64,000 bases of DNA from Bacillota bacterium (GTDB lineage: Bacteria > Bacillota > Clostridia > Christensenellales > Aristaeellaceae): contig JAEYOW010000023.1 in NCBI GenBank assembly GCA_023411375.1, positions 124,001 through 188,000 on the forward strand, given 5' to 3'. The first letter of the stretch is position 1; every line of letters starts with the position of its first letter. The notes under the pieces are model-generated. The model did not search any database. It was not told where the DNA came from and saw nothing but the letters and a program-made list of their open reading frames with translations. Below, in pieces: positions 33,821-42,884 of the stretch. Position numbers and translations under genes: made by a program.

Positions 33821-34039
33821 GGGAGAAGGGAAGCGATAGGGGTTTCTGGCTGTTCAATCGCCGCGGGCTAAGCCCGTTCGTTTCACAGCCAGACTGCGGG
33901 AAGCTTGCGCCTCTTTGATAGAGGCGGACAGCCCACTGGGCTGGCGCTGCCCTCCGTCTCCTATACCCACGACAAGGGCTTTGCCCTTAACTGGGGGCGG
34001 GGGCGGGCGCATAGTCCCATCGTTTCCCCTCGCTCTCCT
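33821..34039. repeat. MITE-like structured intergenic element
   Basis: A 219-base block between the binding protein and the permeases. Its ends are imperfect inverted repeats: 33821-33842 (GGGAGAAGGGAAGCGATAGG...) against the inverse of 34016-34039 (CCCATCGTTTCCCC...). Inside are five stems: TCTGGCTGT (33845-33853) with ACAGCCAGA (33885-33893), enclosing CGGGC-TAA-GCCCG (33864-33876); GCCTCT/AGAGGC (33909-33925); CAGCCC/GGGCTG (33929-33943); and AAGGGC/GCCCTT (33974-33988). No convincing reading frame. It may be a non-autonomous mobile repeat that also sets the receptor-to-permease expression ratio. Confidence 0.55.
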
Positions 34040-34080
34040 GTGCGCAGCGCTCCCTCCCGCCTTTTTGGAGAGGAAAGCAC

Positions 34081-34950
34081 ATGACCATGAAAAAACGCTG
34101 GTTTGCGTTGTTTACGGCGCCGCTGTTCGCGGTTTTCATCATTGTGGTGATCGCGCCGTTTTTATCCGGACTGTATTACTCCTTTGTTTCATGGAACGGA
34201 CTGCCGAAAAACCCCATGAAGTTTGTGGGCGTGGAAAACTACGTCAAGGTATTTAACGACGCGCGGTTTATGGCCTCGCTTGGCCGCACTACGCTGTTTA
34301 CGCTGATTACGATGGTATCGGTAAACGTCCTGGGCCTTGGCTTTGCGCTGATTGTTACCACAAAGCTCCGGTTTCGCAACGTGGGGCGCGTGATGATCTT
34401 TATGCCGTACCTGATCGGCGGGCTGCTGCTGGGCTACATCTGGCAGTTTATTCTGGGCGACTGCCTGTCCACCTTGGGGCAGATGACCGGGCGGACGGAC
34501 CTGTTTTTCTATTGGCTCTCCAACCGCCAGTTTGCGTTTGTGGGGTTGGTCGTCGTTGCCACCTGGCAGATGGCGGGCTATATGATGATTATCTACATCG
34601 CGGGGCTGCAATCCATTTCGGATGATGTGCTGGAGGCCGCCAACGTGGATGGCGCGAGCTACTGGCAGACGCTTTTGCGCATCCGGCTGCCGCTTTTAAT
34701 GCCCTCCATTACGATTTGTCTGTTTTTGACGCTTTCCAACTGCTTTAAAATCTATGACGTCAACCTGGCGCTGACGGGCGGCGGCCCGGCCAACGCCACG
34801 GAAATGGTTTCCATGAACATCTTTACCGAAATTTTTGCCAAGAGCCATTATGGATATGGGCAGGCGAAGGCCATCGTGTTCTTCGTCATCGTCGCTGTGA
34901 TTACGATGTTTCAGGTGCGCATGACATCCAAGCGGGAGGTGGAAATGTGA
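34081..34950 (+). CDS. Sugar ABC permease 1 (MalF/UgpA-like)
   Basis: A 289-residue membrane protein with six predicted helices. The coupling motif is present as EAANVDGASYWQTLLRIRLPLLMPS (EAA...G...I.LP). First helix from LFTAPLFAVFIIVVIAPF. Start 34081 with GGAGAGG upstream. It overlaps the second permease. No ATPase gene is present in the operon; a shared MsmK/UgpC-type ATPase elsewhere is expected. Confidence 0.93.
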   Translation: MTMKKRWFALFTAPLFAVFIIVVIAPFLSGLYYSFVSWNGLPKNPMKFVGVENYVKVFNDARFMASLGRTTLFTLITMVSVNVLGLGFALIVTTKLRFRNVGRVMIFMPYLIGGLLLGYIWQFILGDCLSTLGQMTGRTDLFFYWLSNRQFAFVGLVVVATWQMAGYMMIIYIAGLQSISDDVLEAANVDGASYWQTLLRIRLPLLMPSITICLFLTLSNCFKIYDVNLALTGGGPANATEMVSMNIFTEIFAKSHYGYGQAKAIVFFVIVAVITMFQVRMTSKREVEM

Positions 34951-35825
34951 TGAAAACCGTTACAGCTCCCCAGACCCCGGTTGTCAGGAAACACCGGCAC
35001 GCGCTTGGCAACGCCGCGCTGCTTTTGTTCTGCTGCGTTTACCTGTCGCCGCTGTACATCATCGTCGTCAACTCCTTCAAAAGCCGGGCCGAGCTGTACG
35101 AAAACGTGCTTGCCCTGCCGGAAAGCTTTACATGGCAGTACTATCAGGGCGCCATGGAAAAGATGGATTTTCTCAACGTTTTTAAAAATTCGCTGATCGT
35201 CACGCTGTGCTCGGTGGCGGTGATCGTTGTGTTGTGCGCGATGGCCGCGTGGATGCTGGTGCGTACCAAAACCAGGCTGAGTCGGTTCCTTTACAGCTTC
35301 CTGATTGTGACGATGCTTATCCCCTTTCAGACGGTGATGATGCCCCTGATGCAGGAAATGAACACGTTTACCAAGGCGCTGGGCGTTCCGATGAAAAACT
35401 CGCTGGGCGGGCTTGTGTTTATGTATGTGGGCTTCGGCGCGGGCATGGGCGTGTTTCTGTTCCATGGATTCATCAAATCGTCGGTGCCCGTTTCGCTGGA
35501 GGAAGCGGCGATCATCGACGGGTGCAACATCTGGCAGGTGTTCTGGCGCATTGTGTTTCCCATTTTGAAGCCGACAACCGTCACCGTGGTGATTCTGGAC
35601 GTGATCTGGATATGGAACGATTATCTGCTGCCGTCCCTCACGCTGACAAGCAACAGTATTAAGACCATCCCCGTGATGACGTCGCTGTTTTTCGGCACGT
35701 ATACGATTGAGTGGAACATGGCGATGGCCGCGCTCACGCTGACGATTATCCCGGTGATCGCATTCTATTTCAGCGCGCAGAAACACATCATCAAGGGCAT
35801 CATGGCCGGCGCCGTCAAGGGCTGA
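34950..35825 (+). CDS. Sugar ABC permease 2 (MalG/UgpE-like)
   Basis: A 291-residue membrane protein with six helices and the coupling motif EEAAIIDGCNIWQVFWRIVFPILKP. It begins at the ATG overlapping the end of permease 1 (an in-frame GTG at 34947 is an alternative; GGGAGG fits both). The family end, SAQKHIIKGIMAGAVKG, is complete. Works with permease 1 and the binding protein. Confidence 0.93.
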   Translation: MKTVTAPQTPVVRKHRHALGNAALLLFCCVYLSPLYIIVVNSFKSRAELYENVLALPESFTWQYYQGAMEKMDFLNVFKNSLIVTLCSVAVIVVLCAMAAWMLVRTKTRLSRFLYSFLIVTMLIPFQTVMMPLMQEMNTFTKALGVPMKNSLGGLVFMYVGFGAGMGVFLFHGFIKSSVPVSLEEAAIIDGCNIWQVFWRIVFPILKPTTVTVVILDVIWIWNDYLLPSLTLTSNSIKTIPVMTSLFFGTYTIEWNMAMAALTLTIIPVIAFYFSAQKHIIKGIMAGAVKG

Positions 35826-35851
35826 GCCGCGATGGGCGAGGAAGGATACGC

Positions 35852-38137
35852 ATGCACAGAATCTACCGTGTCGAGAGCCTGACCGTCACCTCCCGGGAGC
35901 TCGCGCTTCAGGAGACGCTTTTTCACAACGCGAACGGCTATATCGGCGTGCGGGGCACGCTGGAGGAAGGGGTGCCGGAGGGCATGGATACCATGCGCGG
36001 CACCTATATCAATGGGTTTTACGAAACCGTGCCCATGAAGCAGGCTGAAAAGCTGACCAACGTAGCTGAGGAAAAGGAAGCCATGATCAACGCGGCGGAT
36101 ACGCAGACCATCCGTTTCGCGTTTGATGGGGAATGGTTTTCGCCGTTTGAGGGCGAGCTGCTTGAAAACAGGCGGTCGCTCGACATGGATGCGGGCGTGA
36201 CGGAAAGGCGCGTGCGTTGGCGCGCCCCTAAAGGGCGCGAGGTTGTGCTTGTGTTTCGCCGCATGACGTCGTTTGAAATTCCGGGGCTTTTTACCATCGA
36301 CTGCGAAATCACCCCCGTTAATTTTTCAGGCGAGGTGAAGGCGGAGAGCCTTCACAGCGGGTTGGTGCGCAACTACGCCAACCCGGACGATCCCCGGCTG
36401 GCGGGGGAAAGCGCGTGCCACCTTTTGCCGGAGGGCGCGGAGGTGTCGGAGGAAGCGAGCAGCCTGACCGTACGCACCAAAGTAAGCGGGCTTACGCTGA
36501 CCAGCGTCGTCCGCCATTGGCTGAGCCTGCCCTGCGAGGCGGAGGCCGGCTATGACCAGGCGGCGCACCGGGCGGCGTTTTGCTGCCGCATAAGGCTTGA
36601 GCGCGGACAGACGCTTCGCTTTGTCAAATACTGTACGTTTGCCGATTCTGTCCGCGAGGCGGATACGCGCGGCGCGGCGAAGCGGTTGATGGCGGAGGCC
36701 TACGGGCGGATTGACGGGCTGTACGATTGCCAGCGCGCGACGCTTCAGGCGTTCTGGAAGCAGGCGGATATGGAAATTGGCGGCGACGGGGACGCGAACC
36801 TTTCCATGCAGTTCAACCTCTATCAGCTTTTTCAGTCGGCCGGGCGCGACGGACATTGTAGCATCGCCGCCAAAGGCCTTTCCGGCGAGGGATACGAGGG
36901 GCATTATTTCTGGGACACGGAAATGTATATGCTCCCGTTTTTCACCATGACGATGCCCGGCCTGGCCCGAAAGCTGCTGAGCTACCGCTTTGGCACGCTG
37001 CCGCAGGCCCGCGCGAACGCGCGGCTTTTGGGACACGGGAAAGGCGCGCTGTTTCCGTGGAGAACCATCACGGGACGGGAATGCAGCGGATATTTTCTCG
37101 CGGGCTCGGCGCAGTACCATATCGACGGCGATATCGCCTATGCGGTAACGGCCTATTATACCGCCACGGGCGACCGGGAGTACATGATAGCGCAGGGCGC
37201 GGAAATTTTGCTGGAAACCGCCCGCCTGTGGATGGACGTGGGTTATGAGGCGGAGGGGCGCTTTCGGATTAACGCGGTGACGGGGCCGGATGAATACACC
37301 TGCCTGGTCAACAACAATTACTATACCAACGCTTGCGCGAAGCACAATCTGCAATGGGCCGTCGAAGCGGCGGCGCTTTTGCGCGGGTGGGGCTGCTACG
37401 GGGCGTGGGCCGCGAAGCTTCATGTGAGCGAGGAAGAGCTTGCGGCGTTTGCCCGGGCCGCTGAAACGATGTATTTGCCCTACGATGAGCGCCTTGGCAT
37501 CAACCCGCAGGACGATTCCTTTCTGGATAAGCCGATTTGGGATTTGGCCGCGACGCCCAGAGAGAATTTCCCTCTTTTGCTGCATTACCATCCCCTGTAC
37601 CTGTACCGCCATCAGGTTTGTAAGCAGGCGGATACGGTGCTCGCGCATGTGATTTTTGACGGCTTGGCCGATGAGGAAACGCAGAGGCGTTCTTTTGAGT
37701 ACTATGAGCGCATTACCACGCACGATTCGTCGCTGTCCAACTGCATTTTCTGCATCGAGGCATGCCGGCTGCACCTGCGCGACAAGGCGTGCGCTTACTT
37801 TGGCGACAGCGTAAAAACCGACCTGCTCAACACCCACCAAAACACCCGCGACGGCATCCATACCGCCAACATGGGCGGATGCTACATGGCGGTCGTTAAC
37901 GGTTTTGCCGGGCTCAGGCTTTGCGGGGACGGCATATACGCGGATCCGACGCTGCCCAAAGGGTGGACGGAATACCGCTTTGCCTTCCAGTACCGTGGCA
38001 GCCGGATGCGCTTTTTCGCCACGGCTGCCGAATGCTCGCTGACCCTGCTGGAGGGCGGGCCTGTGCGCGTATGCCTGCGCGGCGGGTGGGGAACGCTCGC
38101 GGCGGCGGGAGATGAGATTCGGGGGAAGATGGAGTAG
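35852..38137 (+). CDS. Glycoside hydrolase family 65 disaccharide phosphorylase
   Basis: A 761-residue cytoplasmic enzyme that splits an alpha-linked disaccharide with phosphate, giving beta-glucose 1-phosphate. GH65 landmarks are GHYFWDTEMYMLPFF, the general-acid glutamate in AVTGPDEYTCLVNNN, the KQADTVL segment, THDSSLSNCIF (phosphate site) and NTRDGIHTANMGG. The start at 35852 (GAGGAAGG upstream) gives the usual length; the open frame reaching back to 35711 overlaps the permease. Last gene of the LacI-controlled importer operon, so the imported sugar is its probable substrate. Kojibiose, nigerose, trehalose or maltose specificity cannot be read. No beta-phosphoglucomutase gene is adjacent. 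Confidence 0.92.
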   Translation: MHRIYRVESLTVTSRELALQETLFHNANGYIGVRGTLEEGVPEGMDTMRGTYINGFYETVPMKQAEKLTNVAEEKEAMINAADTQTIRFAFDGEWFSPFEGELLENRRSLDMDAGVTERRVRWRAPKGREVVLVFRRMTSFEIPGLFTIDCEITPVNFSGEVKAESLHSGLVRNYANPDDPRLAGESACHLLPEGAEVSEEASSLTVRTKVSGLTLTSVVRHWLSLPCEAEAGYDQAAHRAAFCCRIRLERGQTLRFVKYCTFADSVREADTRGAAKRLMAEAYGRIDGLYDCQRATLQAFWKQADMEIGGDGDANLSMQFNLYQLFQSAGRDGHCSIAAKGLSGEGYEGHYFWDTEMYMLPFFTMTMPGLARKLLSYRFGTLPQARANARLLGHGKGALFPWRTITGRECSGYFLAGSAQYHIDGDIAYAVTAYYTATGDREYMIAQGAEILLETARLWMDVGYEAEGRFRINAVTGPDEYTCLVNNNYYTNACAKHNLQWAVEAAALLRGWGCYGAWAAKLHVSEEELAAFARAAETMYLPYDERLGINPQDDSFLDKPIWDLAATPRENFPLLLHYHPLYLYRHQVCKQADTVLAHVIFDGLADEETQRRSFEYYERITTHDSSLSNCIFCIEACRLHLRDKACAYFGDSVKTDLLNTHQNTRDGIHTANMGGCYMAVVNGFAGLRLCGDGIYADPTLPKGWTEYRFAFQYRGSRMRFFATAAECSLTLLEGGPVRVCLRGGWGTLAAAGDEIRGKME

Positions 38138-38540
38138 CGCGGCGGCGGCGCATGATGGAGAATACGGGGGAAACGTGCCGGACTCCTTATTTGCGATAGA
38201 GAAGCACAATAAAAGGGTAAAAATGCAAACCGCTCAGCCGTCTTTCTGGCGACTTTCGCTCATCATTGGATAAACTGTACCTCCGCAGCCAGTTTTTTGT
38301 TCGCGTAAGCAAAGATTTGCATTTTCCTTTCTCCTTTCAAATTGTTTTAATCCGAAAGGAGCATAGGTGGGGAAACGGCACATTAGGTTTGGGAAAATCA
38401 CAGAGAGAGCACCCGACTGTTTTGATCGGGTGTTATAGTCATATAAATCACTTGGATAATGAAAGAAACATCATTACATGTTCATCCTTGCTTTATCACC
38501 TCATTCATAGACTTCGATTGTCATCCTTAATCGCGATGTT
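38138..38540. other. Non-coding gap at the edge of the AT-rich island
   Basis: A 403-base stretch without a credible gene. Base composition shifts here from GC-rich to AT-rich. It holds a 10-bp inverted repeat AAAATGCAAA (38220-38229) / TTTGCATTTT (38316-38325) and a hairpin CACCCGA/TCGGGTG at 38410-38432 with a 9-base loop, which may end the converging transcripts although its T tract is poor. The one open frame of 92 codons (38266-38544) has no ribosome site and no recognisable content. Confidence 0.5.
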
Positions 38541-40709
38541 TTAGCTGGCTTGCTCTGCACATATCATTTTGACTATTTGTTGTATACGAGCGATAAATTG
38601 GCTGTCATTGTATTGCTTTGCTAAATAACGGTCGATCTCCAAAATCATCTGATCATGTAGGCTGCCAATAATATCTAGAAAGCTTGGGCCGGGGAAAAAT
38701 AAGTTGGGCGCAATCTTCCCTTGGTAGACGTTGATGTCCTGCGGACTTACTATATATCGCCAACTTTGAATTTCTTCATATTCGGCATTTATCTCATCAA
38801 GACGAGACTGTGCTTCGCGTTGCATGGTATCAGATGAATGAGCAAGTGCTGCTTGAGCTTTTTCTTGTTCTTCCTGCAGTTTTTTAGAATGGCTGGCAAA
38901 TTGCGGATGCTCAACAGGTGTGCTTTCGCTAGGATAAAGAGTAATTTTATGCAGCGGACTCATATGCTCTAGCGTGTAGGCGACATATTCCATTGCTAAA
39001 TCGACATTTTGGCTAAAAGGATTAATTACATATAGTTTGAGTGAACCTTTGATCGGTTGAGCTTTGATATCATTAGGTGAGAGTAATAGCATATGCTTGC
39101 CGGCCCACGCGCCGGTGTCCAGCAAGTCAGTTTCTGCCGGGTAAAATATCCAGGTTTTTTCAGATTCATAGTCTGGATTTTTGCGTATACACACATCGTC
39201 TAATTCTCGAAAAGAAGCGAGAAGTTCGTGAAACAATGGTGTGTCAAAGTTCAGCGGTTCTTGGGTGTATTGATAATTGGCTATATAGTTACGAAGCAGA
39301 GTATCTAGTAGCCAGCGCTGAGGTGCGGCCGCGCCGACCAACTGATACTGATCTAATTCCTCAACATTCAACGTGCGCCACGAGCGAAGCACATCCAGGA
39401 ATTCATCATAATGCACAGGCACTCGATCTGTTCCAAATAAATCGGCCAAAGCTTGAGGATCTATCGTGTCTGCGAAAATACTTATACCTACGGGCGCTGC
39501 AAACAGTTTCCCATTATTTTTCACTTTCGCGACAATAGAGGGATACATCTGCTCGATCCTTGTTGCGATTTTGGGGTTGGCCGATAAATCGACAAAATAG
39601 CCCTTTTCGAATATTGGTGTGATATCAAAATATTGCGTGTCGAGCACAAAGATATCGTAGTTTGAACTCTGAGTTAAGAGTGCTTGAACCAAATCCTCGG
39701 ATGTTTCAAAAAATTCAATTGGCTCTCGGATGGATACTTGCGTATACTTTTGAGAAAAGGAACGGTTAGCCTCTGTATCGGGTGTTCCGTAGATTGTCAG
39801 CGTGCGGATATCCGCCTGTTGCGATGTATCATACGCAGCAACAAAGTCGATGCCAGGTATGAGGTAGCGTCCTTGAGCGAGCATACCGGCACATTCTAAA
39901 TCGTATGTTGCAGAAATCGAAGTGAGCGTTTCGAAATGTCCATCCGCATCTATGGAATAAATTGCACCATCGCCGCAAAAAAGCATCTTACCAGCCTCGC
40001 ACACAAACCCACTAGCCGTGCGTTCTAGATCAGCCACAAAGTGAGCCGTATTTTGCCATGGGTTCAGTTGATATAGACTCAGAGCTTCGGTACCAAGCAC
40101 GCCAATCCATAGAGTATTGTCATCCTCAACGGCAAAATGGTAGGCGTTTTCATAGTCAAATTTGGTTTGCTTACCTGTTGCCAAATCAAAGCAGAAAAGA
40201 TAGGTGGTGCCAGGAACCTTCGCTTGCTGGTCGGTATGGATAAAATACAAATTACCATTATACACGCTGACTTCTTTAATAGGCTTGATATAGCGGTATC
40301 CATCCTCAATACGCGTCATATTTTCCCATTCCAAAAAGTAAAGGGGTGAAATGGACCCGTTTGCCCGTGTGTCAATCTTGTAGACTATACCATTAAATAA
40401 ATTCAATCCACACAAATAATTATCAATTTCTACAAGTACGGATATCGCATAGGTATTGTCGTCACCCTCCGGATAGCCATATTGGAAAGGAGAAAAAGTT
40501 GTGGAAATCTCTTGAAACGATGTTTCTCCTCCAGACACAGCCACTAATCGTCCGTCGTTTGTGAGACCATAGATCGTTTCTTCTACAACCGTCGTAGAAA
40601 TGAACTCAGCGTTAGGCAAGCCAAGCGTGTAGTAGGACGTATCGGCATAGGCAGTCGGCAAGAAGCAGCAGATCACCGTCAGTGCAATGAGAATAATTAT
40701 ACGTTTCAT
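38541..40709 (-). CDS. Exported propeller / solute-binding-like fusion protein
   Basis: A 722-residue exported protein with signal peptide (PTAYA). Residues about 25-320 are beta-strand repeats of the propeller kind (TIYGLTNDGRLVAV, NLYFIHTDQQAK, KMLFCGDGAIYSIDADGH). From about 325 it changes to a pattern like family 1 solute-binding proteins (IRTLTIYGTPDTEANRSFSQK, YDIFVLDTQYFDITPIFEKG, KLFAAPVGISIF). A coiled, Gln/Glu-rich segment (KKLQEEQEKAQAALAH) lies near residue 630. The two Cys in the signal peptide do not form a lipobox. Start 40709 has CGGAGGT upstream; it follows the membrane-protein gene after 41 bases and ends the agrD-led operon. Ligand unknown. Codon use is AT-rich like the rest of the island. 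Confidence 0.75.
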   Translation of the reverse strand: MKRIIILIALTVICCFLPTAYADTSYYTLGLPNAEFISTTVVEETIYGLTNDGRLVAVSGGETSFQEISTTFSPFQYGYPEGDDNTYAISVLVEIDNYLCGLNLFNGIVYKIDTRANGSISPLYFLEWENMTRIEDGYRYIKPIKEVSVYNGNLYFIHTDQQAKVPGTTYLFCFDLATGKQTKFDYENAYHFAVEDDNTLWIGVLGTEALSLYQLNPWQNTAHFVADLERTASGFVCEAGKMLFCGDGAIYSIDADGHFETLTSISATYDLECAGMLAQGRYLIPGIDFVAAYDTSQQADIRTLTIYGTPDTEANRSFSQKYTQVSIREPIEFFETSEDLVQALLTQSSNYDIFVLDTQYFDITPIFEKGYFVDLSANPKIATRIEQMYPSIVAKVKNNGKLFAAPVGISIFADTIDPQALADLFGTDRVPVHYDEFLDVLRSWRTLNVEELDQYQLVGAAAPQRWLLDTLLRNYIANYQYTQEPLNFDTPLFHELLASFRELDDVCIRKNPDYESEKTWIFYPAETDLLDTGAWAGKHMLLLSPNDIKAQPIKGSLKLYVINPFSQNVDLAMEYVAYTLEHMSPLHKITLYPSESTPVEHPQFASHSKKLQEEQEKAQAALAHSSDTMQREAQSRLDEINAEYEEIQSWRYIVSPQDINVYQGKIAPNLFFPGPSFLDIIGSLHDQMILEIDRYLAKQYNDSQFIARIQQIVKMICAEQAS

Positions 40710-40750
40710 ACATATACCTCCGTTTGTTGATATTTGAAGATGCCGGGGCA

Positions 40751-42310
40751 TCAAACAATACGCTTTTTTAGTCTTATTTTACAAGAAATCACATAAATTA
40801 TAAAAAGTAAAATAATCAGGATCACAAGTTTAAAAAAGCTTTCCTCTAAGGTAAGTCCATATTGAGCGTTATCTGGAAGATAATGTTTTAATTGGGCTAA
40901 TGCACAAGGTATCCATCTATAAACATCAATGCCTAGTAAATTGTAGGAAGTAATATTCATGAGAACACAAATAATAGCCATTATACTTCCCATCAAATTT
41001 TCTGTTATGGTATCCACCACCAAAACAATAAGCCCAAGGAATGTAAATACAAGAGTTTGCAAGAAAAACTGAATAAATAACGCTTGGTACATTGAGAAAT
41101 TGATTAATATATCTATATTGGGCGTTATGTAGGCAAACCCATTGTTTTTAATGCTTTTGATCAAACACAACCATGCATCGGTTTGTTCCAAAGTAGATTG
41201 GAATGGAAATCTAAACGCAAGTAGAACCAATAGTATTGTTATAGAATAAATGATCGAAATGGATAAAATACAAACAAAGTTTTTTCGTGCTATTGTTTTT
41301 GGATTAAGCAAACCATCTTGTATGGGTCTACGAATCATAAATACTGAAAAGGCAATCATTCCAAATTGCAAAACGTTTTGAACAATAATATCGTTTAATA
41401 CTTGTGGGTATATATATAAATCAAACTTTAACGCTTCTCCTAAGGCTATGCTTTTCCATGGAACAATCAGTAAATAAAGAAATACGAGGATAATAGTTCC
41501 AATACATATAAATGGAATTTTATTTATTATACTTATGTGAGCGTTTTTATTGATTTCATGCTTTTTCCCCACAATCGTAAATTTGCAGATGACCCACAGA
41601 AGAAATAACGCGACTAGAACACTCGCGCATGATAATAAAATTGTGTAGGCTTCAGAATGACTAATTGTTTCCATACTCAACCAGCGATCCATTCGCAACT
41701 CTAGCGGTACTCCTATTAAACGCTCAGCCTGACGATAAAAGAAACGAAATAAAGGCGGTAGAATAACGAGCCCTGATACAGAACGTAACCACAGAACACC
41801 CATGAGGATGATCCCGCCCCATAACGTTCCCTTTAAGAAGGAAAGAGACAGTGCCACTAATATATAGGTAAACGGGGATCCTTTAGAAATATAATGAATG
41901 TAAGGTGCCGTCGCTATATTATTGGCAAAATCAGCTGTTGAAAACGGCAGAATACATGACGCAATGATAAAATAAGACAACGTTCCACAAAGGCAAGCAA
42001 ATCCTGCCAAGGAAGAGAAGGCAGCAAAGCGATGAATTCCCTTGTATATTGTCTTTTGATATCGATTGGATAAGGATAGCAAAAGATATGCCAAGGGTAC
42101 AGAAGAGATCATAGCGACTAAATAAGTACCAAATTGACCGGCAAAAGTATACGAACCGAAAAAAAAGTAAAGTACAGACAGCTTTTGTGTTGTAAAAGCA
42201 TAGGCCAGATCTATGTAGTTATCTGCAAAATAGCAACCAGGGATCAATATACATACTAACGCAAATAATATACATGTTCTAGAAATTAATATGGAATGCA
42301 GTTCTTTCAT
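40751..42310 (-). CDS. Polytopic membrane protein, ABC-2 permease-like
   Basis: A 519-residue protein with about 12 hydrophobic segments and long loops between helices 1-2 and in the middle (around VPLELRMDRWLSMETI). The layout, with SFLKGTLWGGIILMGVLWL and a second half echoing the first (FIQFFLQTLVFTFLGLIVLVVDT), resembles the paired halves of ABC-2-type permeases, but I do not recognise a specific family. Start 42310 with AAAGGAG upstream. Third gene after agrD on this strand; no ATPase gene is present in the island. A role in peptide export, immunity or uptake is speculation from context. Confidence 0.7.
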   Translation of the reverse strand: MKELHSILISRTCILFALVCILIPGCYFADNYIDLAYAFTTQKLSVLYFFFGSYTFAGQFGTYLVAMISSVPLAYLLLSLSNRYQKTIYKGIHRFAAFSSLAGFACLCGTLSYFIIASCILPFSTADFANNIATAPYIHYISKGSPFTYILVALSLSFLKGTLWGGIILMGVLWLRSVSGLVILPPLFRFFYRQAERLIGVPLELRMDRWLSMETISHSEAYTILLSCASVLVALFLLWVICKFTIVGKKHEINKNAHISIINKIPFICIGTIILVFLYLLIVPWKSIALGEALKFDLYIYPQVLNDIIVQNVLQFGMIAFSVFMIRRPIQDGLLNPKTIARKNFVCILSISIIYSITILLVLLAFRFPFQSTLEQTDAWLCLIKSIKNNGFAYITPNIDILINFSMYQALFIQFFLQTLVFTFLGLIVLVVDTITENLMGSIMAIICVLMNITSYNLLGIDVYRWIPCALAQLKHYLPDNAQYGLTLEESFFKLVILIILLFIIYVISCKIRLKKRIV

Positions 42311-42369
42311 GCGTACTCCTTTGCCATAATATTTGGCTGGGAATACACTTCCCAGCCACAATATTATCG

Positions 42370-42774
42370 TTACGGGGTAAATGTTGCATATACTATCAGA
42401 CCAGAAGTTGCGGTGCTACTATCATCCATTTTACTCAAAAAATAGACAGGAGTAGAATTTCCAACGGATTTTGTGTAAGAATAATCATTGTCAACACCTT
42501 GGCGATTCCAAGTCCAGTAAGAACTAACGCTGCCTGTGCTTGTGCTATCGATTCTGGCGCGACCACCCCATACATATGTTGTGCCTACATTGGATTTGGA
42601 ATCGTTGATTTTCATGTGCCACTTATTCGTTGTATTACTTTTAGTGGCGCTTCCAGATTGATGGGTAGTTGTGTAATTTGAAAAACTAGTATCAATTGTA
42701 ACTGCCCATGCAGTCGAGCATGCAACGAGGAGAATGCAAACCAACATGAACATAGCACAAATTCGCTTTTTCAT
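42370..42774 (-). CDS. Small secreted beta-rich protein of unknown function
   Basis: 134 residues. The signal peptide could be cut by signal peptidase I after STAWA, but LLVAC upstream also fits a lipobox, so lipoprotein anchoring is possible. The mature part of about 110 residues is rich in Ser, Thr, Asn, Tyr and Trp (NKWHMKINDSK, TYVWGGRARIDSTST, SSYWTWNRQGVDN), has no Cys and looks like a single beta-sandwich. It is the first structural gene after agrD and would be the most abundant product. The size and composition recall secreted bacteriocins of the lactococcin-972 kind, but I see no decisive motif. Start 42774 with AGAGGA upstream. Confidence 0.7.
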   Translation of the reverse strand: MKKRICAMFMLVCILLVACSTAWAVTIDTSFSNYTTTHQSGSATKSNTTNKWHMKINDSKSNVGTTYVWGGRARIDSTSTGSVSSYWTWNRQGVDNDYSYTKSVGNSTPVYFLSKMDDSSTATSGLIVYATFTP

Positions 42775-42793
42775 TAATGTTTCCTCTTTTCTC

Positions 42794-42807
42794 TATCATA
42801 TATGATA
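42794..42807. promoter_or_regulatory. Palindrome upstream of the small secreted protein gene
   Basis: TATCATATATGATA, a perfect 14-base palindrome 20 bases before the start at 42774. It could be an operator or contain a -10 element on the minus strand. Confidence 0.35.
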
Positions 42808-42884
42808 CAGTCATGTAAGGTTCTCATTTTCAGTTGCCCATTGGTATCATCTCCTCTGTATATTCAAGAAAATCTAAATGTGCC

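Noticed and set aside
33915..34256. A 113-codon frame rich in Gly and Pro over the hairpin element
   Set aside because: Its content is the translation of inverted repeats, and it runs into the permease gene in another frame.
38266..38544. A 92-codon open frame between the GH65 gene and the island
   Set aside because: No ribosome site, no domain-like content, and it overlaps the end of the converging gene.
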